A DNA stretch of 64,000 bases, taken from NCBI GenBank assembly GCA_011389935.1, contig JAABTJ010000004.1:62001-126000 (forward strand). The letters run 5' to 3'. A program made the position numbers and the translations under genes. Position 1 is the first letter of the stretch; each line of letters begins with the position of its first letter. The stretch is from Desulfobacteraceae bacterium (lineage in GTDB: Bacteria > Desulfobacterota > Desulfobacteria > Desulfobacterales > Desulfosalsimonadaceae). Of this stretch, positions 37,453 through 46,770 are shown piece after piece. Under the pieces are notes generated by a model. It searched no databases and was not told where the DNA came from. It saw only the letters and a program-made list of their open reading frames with translations.

Positions 37453-38343
37453 ATGAAGCGAGTGGTTCTTTTTCTGGCGACCAATATCGCGATCCTTGTT
37501 GTTTTGGGTATCGTGCTCCGGCTGCTCGGCGTGGGGCGAATCCTCGACGATCAGGGCGTGGGCCTTAATCTGTACAATCTTCTGATTTTTGCGGCGGTCA
37601 TCGGTTTTGGGGGGTCTTTCATCTCCCTTGCCATATCCAAGTGGATGGCAAAACGGATGACCGGTGCCAAAGTGATCGACACCCCGCGCAACCAGGTGGA
37701 GTCCTGGCTCCTGGATACGGTGCGCAGGCAGGCCCAGGCAGCGGGAATCGGCATGCCGGAGGTGGCCATCTTCGATTCCCCGGCGCCCAATGCCTTTGCC
37801 ACCGGTATGAAGCGCGACAACGCGCTGGTGGCGGTGAGTACAGGCCTATTGCGAAACATGAACCAGGATGAGGCAGAGGCTGTCCTGGGGCATGAAATCA
37901 GTCACGTGGCAAACGGGGATATGGTTACCCTTACCCTGATTCAGGGGGTGATCAATACGTTTGTGATTTTTCTTTCCCGTGTCGTGGGGCATTTCGTGGA
38001 CCGGGTGATTTTAAAGAACGAGCAGGGGCATGGCATCGGTTTTTTTGTTGCCACGATAGCCGCCCAGATCATTTTCGGCATCCTGGCATCCACGATCGTT
38101 TTCTGGTTTTCCCGGCAGCGCGAATTCCGGGCGGATGCTGGCGGCGGCAACCTGGCCGGCCGTGAAAAAATGATTTCCGCACTGGAAAAGCTCCGCCGAA
38201 GTGCGGGGGAACCGCTTCCCGACCAGATGAGCGCCTTCGGCATCAGCGGAAAGCAGGAAAGAAAATCGTCCTGGAAAGATCTCTTCATGACCCACCCGCC
38301 CATTGAAGACCGTATTGCCGCGCTCAAAAACGCAAGGGAGTAA
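37453..38343 (+). CDS. htpX: HtpX membrane zinc metalloprotease
   Basis: A 296-residue M48 protease with two N-terminal and two central membrane helices, [12 protein letters not shown] (zinc-binding HExxH), and [14 protein letters not shown] providing the third ligand Glu. It degrades damaged inner-membrane proteins. AGGAGG at 37436-37441 precedes the ATG by 11 bases; an out-of-frame ATG at 37443 sits between them and can be ignored. Upstream (37186-37452) has TATAAT at 37402-37407 but no good partner box. Confidence 0.93.
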   Translation: MKRVVLFLATNIAILVVLGIVLRLLGVGRILDDQGVGLNLYNLLIFAAVIGFGGSFISLAISKWMAKRMTGAKVIDTPRNQVESWLLDTVRRQAQAAGIGMPEVAIFDSPAPNAFATGMKRDNALVAVSTGLLRNMNQDEAEAVLGHEISHVANGDMVTLTLIQGVINTFVIFLSRVVGHFVDRVILKNEQGHGIGFFVATIAAQIIFGILASTIVFWFSRQREFRADAGGGNLAGREKMISALEKLRRSAGEPLPDQMSAFGISGKQERKSSWKDLFMTHPPIEDRIAALKNARE

Positions 38344-38430
38344 AGTAAAAGCAAAGACATAACCAGTCGTACGCCGGCGGTCCCATGAGCCGTCACCGTA
38401 CGACTCCTTTGTCCCTTTACAACCTACAAC

Positions 38431-39312
38431 CTATCTATCCCCCGGCTGCTTCCGCCACCTGCGGTGCATCCACGCCCATTGTTCCGGGTAGCGCCGGATG
38501 ATCGCCTCATAGACGTCCGAACACTTCTGGGTATTGGTGATGATATCTTTGGCAGGGTTTCCCGTATTTGCAAGCGGAATGGGCGGGAAAAATTCAAGTA
38601 CGTATGTCGTATCCGGTTTCATATACATAAAAGCGGGCATCAGGGGAATATCGTATTTTGCCGCCAGTACCACGGGGCCCACGGCCGTGTGCGCTTTTCT
38701 TCCGAAAAAATCGACAAAAACGCCTTTGACATCCGTGTCCTGGTCAATGAGAAAGCCAAGGGAATGCCCTTTGCGAATGGAACGGAGAATCTCCTTGGGC
38801 GACTTTCCCCTGGCAATGTTGTAATAGCCGGCCCTGTTCCTCGTATCCACGATGAGCCGGTCGAGCCGGGGATCCGATATCGGGGTCGCCACGACCCCTA
38901 TGGGATACCCCTTTGCCGCCAGCCATGCCCCCATCAGTTCCCAGTTTCCAAAGTGGGCGGTCAAAAAAAGAATTCCCCGCCCCGAATCGAGAAGCGGTTT
39001 TGCATAATGAAAGTTCCTGGGGGTGATAAGGTCATCAAGGTCTTTTTCGGCGTATACGGGAATACGTATGGCGTCGATGCTTGCCGCTCCGAAATGGAGA
39101 AAAACATTTTTCGCGATTTCGTGTACTTCTACTTCTGTTTTTTCCTGCGCAAATGCCGCTTTGAGATTTTCAATGGCATAATTCCGCTGTTTTCCGCCCA
39201 TTCGGAAGAACAGAAGCCCTATTTTTCTGCCGACGGCGATCCCCCATTGTCTTGGTATTTTACGGATCAGGAGAATCAGGGCGTAAAGAAGCCGGTACCG
39301 TATATTTTTCAT
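38431..39312 (-). CDS. Lipid A biosynthesis acyltransferase (LpxL/HtrB family)
   Basis: From ATG 39312 the protein has 293 residues: an N-terminal membrane helix, TAHFGNWELMG (the HX4E catalytic motif), and RGKSPKEILRSIRKGHSLGFLIDQDTDVKGVFVDFFGRKAHTAVG, which matches the family's Gly/Asp-rich region. It adds a secondary acyl chain to a lipid A precursor. An in-frame ATG at 39360 would add 16 basic residues; ribosome sites are weak for both. It is convergent with htpX. Confidence 0.88.
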   Translation of the reverse strand: MKNIRYRLLYALILLIRKIPRQWGIAVGRKIGLLFFRMGGKQRNYAIENLKAAFAQEKTEVEVHEIAKNVFLHFGAASIDAIRIPVYAEKDLDDLITPRNFHYAKPLLDSGRGILFLTAHFGNWELMGAWLAAKGYPIGVVATPISDPRLDRLIVDTRNRAGYYNIARGKSPKEILRSIRKGHSLGFLIDQDTDVKGVFVDFFGRKAHTAVGPVVLAAKYDIPLMPAFMYMKPDTTYVLEFFPPIPLANTGNPAKDIITNTQKCSDVYEAIIRRYPEQWAWMHRRWRKQPGDR

Positions 39313-39390
39313 TGCCCGGGTTTTTAACAGCCGCCTCTTTTTTTTCGCTCTATGCGCCATACGGTCTGTGCTTCCGCTTCTTTGAAAAAT

Positions 39391-40017
39391 CTATCCTTTT
39401 TCGATTAAAAGGGCTGCGGCCAGCGTGACAAATATCATGCCGGCAAGCAGGTTCATAATCCGCTGGGCCCTTGCGGACCGATTCAGCCACTGCCCCACGG
39501 AGCCGGATACGAGCGCCACTGCGCTGAAGATCAGTATGGTGGAGAAAATGAAAATAACACCAAGTCCCATTATCTGAAAAGCAATGGGGCCGCGCGCGGG
39601 ATCGGCAAAAAGGGGGAGGAAGGCCAGAAAAAAAATGGAGACCTTGGGGTTGGTTACATTCATGATGATGCCGCGCTTGTACAGTTTTGACAAGGGCATT
39701 CGTATCCCTTTGTCCGTTGATATTTTTGTCGCAGAGGCATGAAATGCCTGCCAAGCCAGGTATAACAAATACCCGGCCCCGGCCAGCTTGAGGGCCGTAT
39801 ATGCCGCAGTCGAAGTTTGAAATATGGCCGCAACACCAAGGGCCACCGCCGTGGTGTGCACAACAAGCCCGGAGCAGAGTCCCAGTGTTACGACAAGGCC
39901 GGCCCGGGGGCCCTGCAGGGCGGATTGCGTGAGAACAAATATGTTGTCCGGCCCCGGTGCGGCTGCCAGCAATATAGATGCTGTGACAAATGAAACAAAT
40001 GTTTCAATGGGGAACAT
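39391..40017 (-). CDS. LysE/RhtB family amino-acid exporter
   Basis: A 208-residue protein with six membrane helices and the family N-terminus AAPGPDNIFVLTQSALQGPRAG, followed by GLCSGLVVHTTAVALGV. It should export amino acids or related solutes; the substrate is not known. It lies 78 bases upstream of the LpxL-like gene on the same strand. Confidence 0.87.
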   Translation of the reverse strand: MFPIETFVSFVTASILLAAAPGPDNIFVLTQSALQGPRAGLVVTLGLCSGLVVHTTAVALGVAAIFQTSTAAYTALKLAGAGYLLYLAWQAFHASATKISTDKGIRMPLSKLYKRGIIMNVTNPKVSIFFLAFLPLFADPARGPIAFQIMGLGVIFIFSTILIFSAVALVSGSVGQWLNRSARAQRIMNLLAGMIFVTLAAALLIEKG

Positions 40018-40038
40018 GATTGATCCAGTTTTTTGTTT

Positions 40039-40182
40039 AGAACCTATCTCAAAATTGTCTTTCGGCCCAATATCTTTGTTGGCGTCTTATTTCAAATCCT
40101 CGAAATATTTGAGTATGTCTGCGGTTTGAAACAAGATGCCGCCGCGATCTTGAACCGAAATCCGAATTTTGAGATGGGTTCT
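40039..40182 (+). repeat. Palindrome-tipped repeat family 3, full copy (144 bp)
   Basis: Starts AGAACCTATCTCAAAATT and ends AATTTTGAGATGGGTTCT: these ends are inverted repeats with 17 of 18 matches. No reading frame fits inside. A matching left end (reverse) is at 44751-44798, with similar tips at 53347-53360 and around 59156. No clear target-site duplication was seen. Confidence 0.75.
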
Positions 40183-40740
40183 AGTGTTCCTCTTCGCTAC
40201 CCGGAAAAAACGGACAGGAGCGCAGGCATTTTTATTTGAATGTTCAATATGCTAAAAATTTTTTTTTTAGAAAAGAAGTTTTTCAGCAAATAAAATATAT
40301 ACGCGGAAAAGGCGATACATAAAGCCTTTTTTACTTTCCGATGCATGTAAATACCAAAAATGCCGCAACAGGTAACGATCTGTGAATAGGGATCCTGGGA
40401 AAATGTTGTAAAACGGGTAAATCGATTGTTTTTTAGTCCGATAAGTCATGTTTTTCGAATACTTTATTAAAACCGCATTGACAAAATATAAAAATTGTAA
40501 TAAAAATTAATTATTTATCAAATACCAAAAAATTAATATCTATTGCTATATTAAAAAGTTATTTCATCAGATCGTGGAATTGATTTGATTTTTTTTCTAT
40601 CGTTCATAACTTTTTTCATATGATGTGCATGGTGGCCCGGCAGTTTTTTTATGGGGACGTTCGTTTTTTGGGCGCCTGAAAATTAATTGTTTTTCCAGAG
40701 TTCAAGCTGGAAACCAACGAGACACAGGGAACTAACGACC
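40183..40740. other. AT-rich gene-free stretch before proVWX
   Basis: From about 40235 to 40620 the sequence is clearly richer in A/T than the rest of the window. TTGACA at 40478-40483 with TAAAAA 17 bases on is a possible promoter for the transporter operon. The only reading frame (60 codons, 40267-40449 on the minus strand) has no ribosome site or recognisable sequence. An osmotic-regulation region is a reasonable guess. Confidence 0.55.
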
Positions 40741-41979
40741 ATGGAGAATGACGCAACAGACGGCCAGAAACGCCTTGAGGTGGAGCATGCCTACAAGATT
40801 TTCGGCGGGGATCCAGAGCCGGCTTTTAAGCTCATAAAACAAGGCAAAGGCAAGGATGAAATTTATAAGGAAACCGGGCTGACGATTGGGGTCCATGATG
40901 CCTGTTTTTCCGTCTATGCCGGAGAGATTTTTGTAATCATGGGCCTTTCAGGCTCCGGCAAATCGACGCTGGTACGATTGCTCAACCGTTTAATCGAGCC
41001 CACCTCGGGAAAAATCATCGTGGAAAACCAGGACATTACCAAGTTGGACACCAAACAACTTGTGGAAATACGAAGAAAATACATGAGCATGGTTTTTCAG
41101 TCGTTTGCCCTGATGCCGCACCAGACTGTATTGCGAAATGCCGCATTCGGCTTGGAAATAATGGGTTTCTCGGCAAAAAAGCGGAATGAAAGGGCCATGT
41201 CCGCCCTTGAACAGGTCGGGCTTGATCATGTGGCCGACAGCTATCCGAGTTCCCTGTCCGGCGGCATGCAGCAGCGCGTTGGACTGGCGCGCGGCCTGGC
41301 CGTGGATCCGGATATTATGCTCATGGATGAGGCTTTTTCCGCACTTGACCCCCTGATCCGAACGGAAATGCAGGATGAGCTGCTCAAGCTCCAGGAAGGC
41401 AGCCAACGGACCGTGATCTTTATCTCCCATGATCTGGATGAGGCCATGCGGATCGGCGACCGCATCGCCATCATGGAAGGCGGCCGGATCGTTCAGATCG
41501 GCGCCCCGGAAGAAATTATGCGAAATCCGGCCGATGATTACGTGAAAGCCTTTTTCCGGGGGGTGGACCCCACCCATGTGTATAAGGCGGGAGACATCGC
41601 CACTACCACCCAGGTGACGTTCCCATTGCACAAGGCCGGCCTTCGGGCGGTACGCCAGCGGCTCAATGAAAATGACCGGGAATATGCGTATGTGCTGCGC
41701 AAGGACCGCACCTATGTGGGCGTGGTCTCCCTTGCCGGAATCCAGGAAGCCCTTGAGGACGAAACGCACAATTCTCAGGACATCACTCCGGCCTACCTGG
41801 AAGGGATTGAGCCGGTTCCGGAAGACGCCACGCTCCAGGAAGTACTGCCGAAATTAACCGCCTATGAATGCCCTGTTCCGGTCGTGGATTCATCCAACAA
41901 ATACAAGGGAACAATTTCAAGGCATCTTTTCCTCCGGACGTTAAGCCGGGAAGCCACTTTTGACGAAGAATATGCATAG
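40741..41979 (+). CDS. proV: Glycine betaine/proline ABC transporter, ATP-binding subunit
   Basis: A 412-residue ATPase from ATG 40741 (the frame opens further upstream at 40687). MGLSGSGKSTLVRLLNRL is Walker A, SSLSGGMQQRVGLARGLA the signature, DIMLMDEAFSALDP Walker B, FISHDLDEAM the H-loop. An N-terminal ~50-residue extension (KIFGGDPEPAFKLIKQGKGKDEIYKETG) and C-terminal CBS-like domains (residues about 285-412) identify the ProV/OpuAA branch. It powers uptake of betaine under osmotic stress. AGGGA lies upstream of the start. proW and proX follow. Confidence 0.93.
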   Translation: MENDATDGQKRLEVEHAYKIFGGDPEPAFKLIKQGKGKDEIYKETGLTIGVHDACFSVYAGEIFVIMGLSGSGKSTLVRLLNRLIEPTSGKIIVENQDITKLDTKQLVEIRRKYMSMVFQSFALMPHQTVLRNAAFGLEIMGFSAKKRNERAMSALEQVGLDHVADSYPSSLSGGMQQRVGLARGLAVDPDIMLMDEAFSALDPLIRTEMQDELLKLQEGSQRTVIFISHDLDEAMRIGDRIAIMEGGRIVQIGAPEEIMRNPADDYVKAFFRGVDPTHVYKAGDIATTTQVTFPLHKAGLRAVRQRLNENDREYAYVLRKDRTYVGVVSLAGIQEALEDETHNSQDITPAYLEGIEPVPEDATLQEVLPKLTAYECPVPVVDSSNKYKGTISRHLFLRTLSREATFDEEYA

Positions 41980-41987
41980 GAGGCGCT

Positions 41988-42830
41988 ATGTTCGATATAT
42001 TCCAGTATACCATCCCTTTGGATGACTGGATCGCATCCGGGGTCGACTGGCTGGTAGGCAATTTCCGGCCCCAGTTTCAGGCCGTAAAAATACCCATTCA
42101 ATGGATGCTCAACGGCATCGACGATCTGCTTTTATGGCTGCCGCCGGAAATCATTCTGTTGGTCTTTTTGATCGTGGGGTGGAAAACCGCGGGCTGGAAA
42201 GTGGGAATTTTCAGCTTTGTGGGCATGGCGTTTATCGGATTCATTGGGTTGTGGAGTGAGACCATGACCACGCTGGCAATGGTATTTTCCGCAGTGGTGG
42301 TGTGTGTATTGATCGGTGTCCCCCTGGGGATTTTTTCTTCGAGAAGCGACCGGTTTGAAGCTTTTCTGCGGCCGATTCTCGACGCCATGCAGACGACCCC
42401 GGCTTTTGTTTATCTGGTACCCGTGGTCATGCTCTTTTCTATCGGCACGGTGGCCGGCGTTATTGCCACGATTATTTTTTCCATGCCGCCGATTATCCGT
42501 TTGACCAACCTGGGGATCCGGCAGGTGCATCCGGAATTAATCGAGGCCACCTATTCATTCGGTGCCACCAAACGCCAGGTTTTATGGAAAGTCCAGATTC
42601 CGCTGGCCATGAAAACCATTATGGCGGGATTGAACCAGACGATCATGCTTTCCCTGTCAATGGTCGTGATCGCTTCCCTGATCGGCGCCGGCGGTCTTGG
42701 CGTGCCGGTATTTGAAGGCTTAAACAGCCTTCGGGTCGGACTTGCCGGCATCGGCGGGATCGGTATCGTTTTAATGGCCATGGTACTCGACCGCATTACA
42801 CAGGCGTTGGGTTCCCAGCAACAGGAGTAG
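41988..42830 (+). CDS. proW: Glycine betaine/proline ABC transporter, permease subunit
   Basis: A 280-residue permease with about six membrane helices and the coupling-helix motif EATYSFGATKRQVLWKVQIPLA. Its N-terminus (IPLDDWIASGVDWLVGNFRPQF) is typical of ProW/OpuAB. AGGAGGCGCT directly before the ATG is a strong ribosome site, 9 bases after proV ends. Confidence 0.94.
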   Translation: MFDIFQYTIPLDDWIASGVDWLVGNFRPQFQAVKIPIQWMLNGIDDLLLWLPPEIILLVFLIVGWKTAGWKVGIFSFVGMAFIGFIGLWSETMTTLAMVFSAVVVCVLIGVPLGIFSSRSDRFEAFLRPILDAMQTTPAFVYLVPVVMLFSIGTVAGVIATIIFSMPPIIRLTNLGIRQVHPELIEATYSFGATKRQVLWKVQIPLAMKTIMAGLNQTIMLSLSMVVIASLIGAGGLGVPVFEGLNSLRVGLAGIGGIGIVLMAMVLDRITQALGSQQQE

Positions 42831-42908
42831 ACGCTGCATAGGTAAAATCGATAAAAGTTGCCTGTTTTCGCAGCAGTTTTCTTTAACGCAAAAATAAGGA
42901 GGTTTCTC

Positions 42909-43949
42909 ATGAAATTTACGAAAAGAATCGGCCTTGCAGTTCTGGTTATGGCTGCATGCATGATGCTGTTTTCCGGAACAACCATGGCCCAGGACCTGCC
43001 CGGCAAGGGCAAAACCATACAGCCCGCTGCAGCTACTTGGACCACGGGTTTTTTTCTGGAAGCGCTTTACTCCAGGGCCTGTGAAGAGCTCGGCTATAAC
43101 GTCGAGGATGCCAAAAAGCTGGGCGGACCCATTTTTTACCGGTCCCTGGCCCAGAGAGACATTGATTTTTGGGCCAACGGCTGGTTTCCGCTGCACGCTG
43201 ATTTTCTGCCCTCCAACTGGGAAAGAGATATCGTGATGGCCGGCACTGTTGTCAAAGCGGGCGCAGTCCAGGGGTATCTGGTATCCAAAGAACATGCTGA
43301 AAAATACAACATCACTTCATTGGATGATTTTCGGCGGGAAGAAGTGAAAAAGGCATTTGATTCCAACGGTGACGGCAAAGCCGACCTTGTGGCCTGCCCG
43401 CCCGGCTGGGGATGCGAAGTGACGATCGGCTTTCACATGGATACCTATGAACTGTGGGATGACATCAATCTGATCAAGGCCGGATACAGCGCCAGCATGG
43501 CCGATGCCCTGGCCCGTTACAATTCCGGGGAGCCGGTTTTTTTCTACACATGGACGCCCAACTGGACGGTCTACAAGTTAAAACCGGGTGAAGATGTCGT
43601 CTGGATCAACGTACCCAAAATCGTTCCCAAGGAAGGGCAGGAAGGATTGGAAGACGCAATGGTGGCCAAGGGCCTGACCGGCGCTGTGACGGATCCGGTC
43701 AAGATGGGATTTGTGGCCAACGATATTCGTGTCGTTGCCAACAAGAAATTTCTTGACGAGAATCCGGCTGTGAAAACCATGTTTTCTCTCATGTCCGTGC
43801 CTTTCCCGGATATCGCCGCCCAGAACAACAAGATGTTTGAAGGCGAAGACAAGCAGGAAGACATTGAAAGACACGTGGATGAATGGATTGAAAAGAATCA
43901 GGACAAGTGGAATGCGTGGCTGACCGCTGCAAAGGCTGCTGCCAGATAA
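42909..43949 (+). CDS. proX: Glycine betaine/proline ABC transporter, substrate-binding protein
   Basis: A 346-residue periplasmic protein: signal peptide MKFTKRIGLAVLVMAACMML with Ala-x-Ala-like cleavage near TTMAQD, then the OpuAC/ProX fold. WTTGFFLEALYSRAC and FWANGWFPLHADFL show the aromatic residues used to hold the quaternary ammonium group, and YTWTPNWTVYKL gives a second aromatic cluster. AAGGAGG lies 8 bases before ATG 42909. It is the last gene of the three; a strong hairpin follows. Confidence 0.93.
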   Translation: MKFTKRIGLAVLVMAACMMLFSGTTMAQDLPGKGKTIQPAAATWTTGFFLEALYSRACEELGYNVEDAKKLGGPIFYRSLAQRDIDFWANGWFPLHADFLPSNWERDIVMAGTVVKAGAVQGYLVSKEHAEKYNITSLDDFRREEVKKAFDSNGDGKADLVACPPGWGCEVTIGFHMDTYELWDDINLIKAGYSASMADALARYNSGEPVFFYTWTPNWTVYKLKPGEDVVWINVPKIVPKEGQEGLEDAMVAKGLTGAVTDPVKMGFVANDIRVVANKKFLDENPAVKTMFSLMSVPFPDIAAQNNKMFEGEDKQEDIERHVDEWIEKNQDKWNAWLTAAKAAAR

Positions 43950-44019
43950 TCCGAAGCCCGGCTATTTTCTTGTCCATCGTCGGCAGGAAAGACGATTGCT
44001 GCCGGATCAACGTTGATGA

Positions 44020-44071
44020 AAAAAACCTCCCGGGATATCGCATAAGCCGTTATCCCTGGGAGGTTTTTTTG
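44020..44071. terminator. Strong bidirectional-type terminator after proX
   Basis: AAAAACCTCCCGGGATA pairs with TATCCCTGGGAGGTTTTTT with one mismatch and a loop of about 13 bases. A and T runs flank the stem. The rest of the gap (43950-44277) holds only the leader of the next gene with AAGGAG at 44264-44269. Confidence 0.85.
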
Positions 44072-44277
44072 GAAAACCGGAAACACCGGACGGTCATATA
44101 AGGACCCATCCGGATGACATCGAGAGATGCGGTCCGGGCGGCGAAGATATTTGCCAGTTCCGTATTGTTTTTTCAACGACTGTTATTTTTCGAAATGTGT
44201 GGTAACGCAAAGCGGACTTCCAGAAAGAATGGGAATCCGCAGTATATTTTTATGCAAAGAGAGAAGGAGCTTTTTAA

Positions 44278-44742
44278 ATGGTATCAAAGATGCGTACAAA
44301 CAACGAAACAAGCAGATCCTTTTTCAAAATCCTCTGTTTCTGCCTGACCGCCGTTTTTTTCAGTGCGCTTTTCGCAGTCGGGGCAATGGCCGCTGACACT
44401 GAAAAGGTGGAAATCGTTTCCGTGGACACCAACCGGATACTGGAAAAACATCCGGCATTCCGTAAGGCCCAGGAGACCTTTCAGGGCGAAATGCAGGAAA
44501 TGGAAGAGCAGCTTCAGGGCATGGGGCAGGAAGAGAAGCAGATGGCCCAGCAGATGATGCAGCAGCAGCTTCAGCAGCGGGGGCAGGAATTGCAGCAGGG
44601 AGCCGTAGATGAGGTCAGAAAGGATATCGCACGGATCGCCGATGAAAAAGGCTACACCTACGTGGTGGACGTAAACGCGCTCATTGCAGGGGGAAAGGAA
44701 ATCACCGAAGAGGTGATGGAGGCGATGGATATCGCGGAATAA
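44278..44742 (+). CDS. Skp/OmpH-like periplasmic chaperone
   Basis: A 154-residue secreted protein: signal peptide with FFSALFAVGAMAA, then VEIVSVDTNRILEKHPAFRKAQETFQGEM, the OmpH/Skp N-terminal pattern, a Gln/Met/Glu-rich helix, and a C-terminal GYTYVVDVNALIAGGKEITEEVM. The Skp family carries unfolded outer-membrane proteins across the periplasm. The coiled-coil arms are shortened by comparison. ATG 44278 follows AAGGAG by 8 bases. The degP gene lies next on the same strand, which fits shared envelope duty. Confidence 0.75.
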   Translation: MVSKMRTNNETSRSFFKILCFCLTAVFFSALFAVGAMAADTEKVEIVSVDTNRILEKHPAFRKAQETFQGEMQEMEEQLQGMGQEEKQMAQQMMQQQLQQRGQELQQGAVDEVRKDIARIADEKGYTYVVDVNALIAGGKEITEEVMEAMDIAE

Positions 44743-44750
44743 CGGAATTG

Positions 44751-44798
44751 TCTCGCCAACAAAGATATTGGGGCGAAAGACAATTTTGAGATGGGTTA
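44751..44798 (-). repeat. Fragment of repeat family 3 (left end only)
   Basis: Reverse complement reads AACCCATCTCAAAATTGTCT and goes on TTCGCCCCAATATCTTTGTTGGCG, matching bases 40041-40084 at nearly every position. The other end is missing. Confidence 0.7.
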
Positions 44799-44900
44799 TA
44801 GGGCATATTCGTAATGCGTAGTTTTATTACGCCGGATATGCCCTTTTCCGTTTGCCCTGCCAAAAAAAGTCCCTTATGCCGGATATCACAATTTGTCCCT

Positions 44901-44956
44901 AAAACAGTTCCTTGTAAAACAGTTCCATTGCCCTTACATATGTTTTATAGTATGAT
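44901..44956 (+). promoter_or_regulatory. Candidate degP promoter with a tandem operator
   Basis: AAAACAGTTCC occurs twice, at 44901-44911 and 44916-44926. TTGCCC at 44928-44933 and TATGAT at 44951-44956 are 17 bases apart. The twin boxes lie just upstream of the -35, as for a response-regulator activator. The regulator is unknown. Confidence 0.5.
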
Positions 44957-44970
44957 GTTGCTGTTTTTTG

Positions 44971-45064
44971 CATTCTTGCATTGACACGAAAAATATTCCC
45001 GCTGCATATGGGCCTGCAGGTGCACCCGCGCAAGTGGCACCCCTTGCGCGGTCCTCCTGATCGT
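44971..45064 (+). repeat. Dispersed repeat family 2, copy 2
   Basis: Uninterrupted homologue of 13756-13846, with CATTCTTG, TTGACACGAAAAATATT, CATATGGGCC and a perfect 9-bp hairpin stem CCGCGCAAG/CTTGCGCGG. It is in the leader of degP and might also carry the gene's promoter or a structured leader RNA. Confidence 0.7.
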
Positions 45065-45140
45065 TATGCCTGTTGATAAATGCAAAGAATCGTATGTAAA
45101 AGGGTGTGCCCAAGCATTTTTAAAAGGAGAAATCAGGAAA

Positions 45141-46586
45141 ATGAAAACATTGGCAAATGAAAAACGGAGAAAGGGTTTTTCTGCAGCAATGGCATTTCTG
45201 ACAGCATGTTTTTTGATCGCTGCGTTTGTACCGGCTTCCTATGCCCATGCAGCCGGTCATTCTGGGTCCGTGGCAATGGTACCGATTGATTTCGTCAATC
45301 TTGCCAGGGATGCAAGTCCCGCAGTGGTCAATATCAGTACGGTCAAAACCGTTGAAGGGAGGGGCCGGGTGTTTGATCATTTTTTTAAAGGCCCCCGCGG
45401 CGGGAATGATCCGTTTGACCAGTTCTTCGATCGGTTTTTCGATCAGTTCCATGAGCGGGAATACCGGCAGCGAAGCCTCGGGTCCGGGTTTATCATCGAC
45501 AAGGCCGGGTATATCGTTACCAACCACCATGTGATCAAGGATGCGGATGCGATCGTCGTGAAGCTTGAGGATGGCAAGGAATACGATGCGGAAATCATCG
45601 GCACGGATTCCTCCACGGACCTTGCGCTCATCAAGATTGACGCGGAAAAGGACCTGCCGTTTCTGAAACTGGGCGATTCAGACAAGGTTGAGGTCGGTGA
45701 GTGGGTGCTGGCTATCGGCAATCCCTTTGGTCTGGATCATACCGTAACATCCGGGATCGTGAGCGCCAAGGGGCGTTTCATCGGTGCGGGGCAGTACGAT
45801 GATTTTCTGCAGACGGACGCCTCCATCAATCCCGGCAACAGCGGCGGACCGCTTCTCGATATGGACGGCATGGTCATTGGGATCAATACGGCCATTGTTG
45901 CCGGGGGTGACGGAATCGGGTTTGCCATTCCCGCAAGCATGGCGGAAAATATTATTCAACAACTGCGTGAAAGCGGCACGGTCGTCCGTGGATGGATAGG
46001 GGTCGGCATTCAGGACCTTGATGCCGATCTCAAGGAGTATTACGGCATTGATCATGGCGTGCTGGTAACCGAAGTGTTTTCCGGCCAGCCTGCGGAAGAC
46101 GCCGGCATAAAAGCCAATGATATCATCGTCTCGATAAACGGTAAAACGGTGAATTCCGCCCGCAACCTGTCGCGCATGGTTTCGGGGCTTTCTGTGGGGG
46201 AAAAAGCGGAAATCGAAGTTTTTCGGGATGGAAAAATCCGGAAAATCGACGTCACCATTGGAAAGCGGGATGATGATACCCTTGCAGGAGCCGCGCAGCC
46301 GGCAGAGGCCCTTGGCATCCGCGTGGCCGCAATGACCCCTGAAATCGCCCGGCGCCTGAACATGCGGGATGTTACGGGGGTTATCGTGGAGGAAGTGGAA
46401 CCGGGCAGTATCGGGGCGAGGGCCGGCATTCGTGTCGGGGACGTCATCCTGGAGGCAAACCGGATGAGCGTGAAAAGTCCTTCCGATTTCAGCCGGATCA
46501 TCGGGGAGCTGGGAGAGAAAGACCCCATACAGCTTTTTATTCGCCGGGCCCAGAGAGGGTACATGGTTATCACCATACGGCGGTAG
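45141..46586 (+). CDS. degP: Do-family serine protease/chaperone (DegP/HtrA)
   Basis: From ATG 45141 (AAGGAG nearby) the protein has 481 residues: signal peptide (FLTACFLIAAFVPASYAHA), trypsin-like domain with TNHHVI (His), SSTDLALIKID (Asp) and NPGNSGGPLLD (Ser), and two PDZ domains (about 285-375 and 390-475). The LA-loop region contains GPRGGNDPFDQFFDRFFDQF. It degrades or refolds damaged periplasmic proteins. A frame extending back to 45066 runs into repeat family 2 and is not preferred. A perfect terminator follows. Confidence 0.94.
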   Translation: MKTLANEKRRKGFSAAMAFLTACFLIAAFVPASYAHAAGHSGSVAMVPIDFVNLARDASPAVVNISTVKTVEGRGRVFDHFFKGPRGGNDPFDQFFDRFFDQFHEREYRQRSLGSGFIIDKAGYIVTNHHVIKDADAIVVKLEDGKEYDAEIIGTDSSTDLALIKIDAEKDLPFLKLGDSDKVEVGEWVLAIGNPFGLDHTVTSGIVSAKGRFIGAGQYDDFLQTDASINPGNSGGPLLDMDGMVIGINTAIVAGGDGIGFAIPASMAENIIQQLRESGTVVRGWIGVGIQDLDADLKEYYGIDHGVLVTEVFSGQPAEDAGIKANDIIVSINGKTVNSARNLSRMVSGLSVGEKAEIEVFRDGKIRKIDVTIGKRDDDTLAGAAQPAEALGIRVAAMTPEIARRLNMRDVTGVIVEEVEPGSIGARAGIRVGDVILEANRMSVKSPSDFSRIIGELGEKDPIQLFIRRAQRGYMVITIRR

Positions 46587-46602
46587 ACATTTCACATGGG
46601 GC

Positions 46603-46646
46603 AAAAAGCGGGGGCGGATGTTTTTTGCTGCCCCCGCTTTTTTTTT
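46603..46646 (+). terminator. Rho-independent terminator of degP
   Basis: GCGGGGGC at 46608-46615 pairs with GCCCCCGC at 46630-46637, A run before and T run after. Typical strong terminator, usable from both strands. Confidence 0.92.
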
Positions 46647-46770
46647 GCCCGGTACGCCTTTTTGCAAAAACCCTGTTGTTCCGCTTTGTTTTCTGGTAAA
46701 AAACATCAGACAAAAGACAAACAGCATTGATCTGCAACTGACAACCTTATCCATTGCGGCGTAAAAGTCG

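Noticed and set aside
40267-40449. 60-codon minus-strand frame in the AT-rich stretch
   Set aside because: No ribosome site, no recognisable motif, composition follows the AT-rich DNA.
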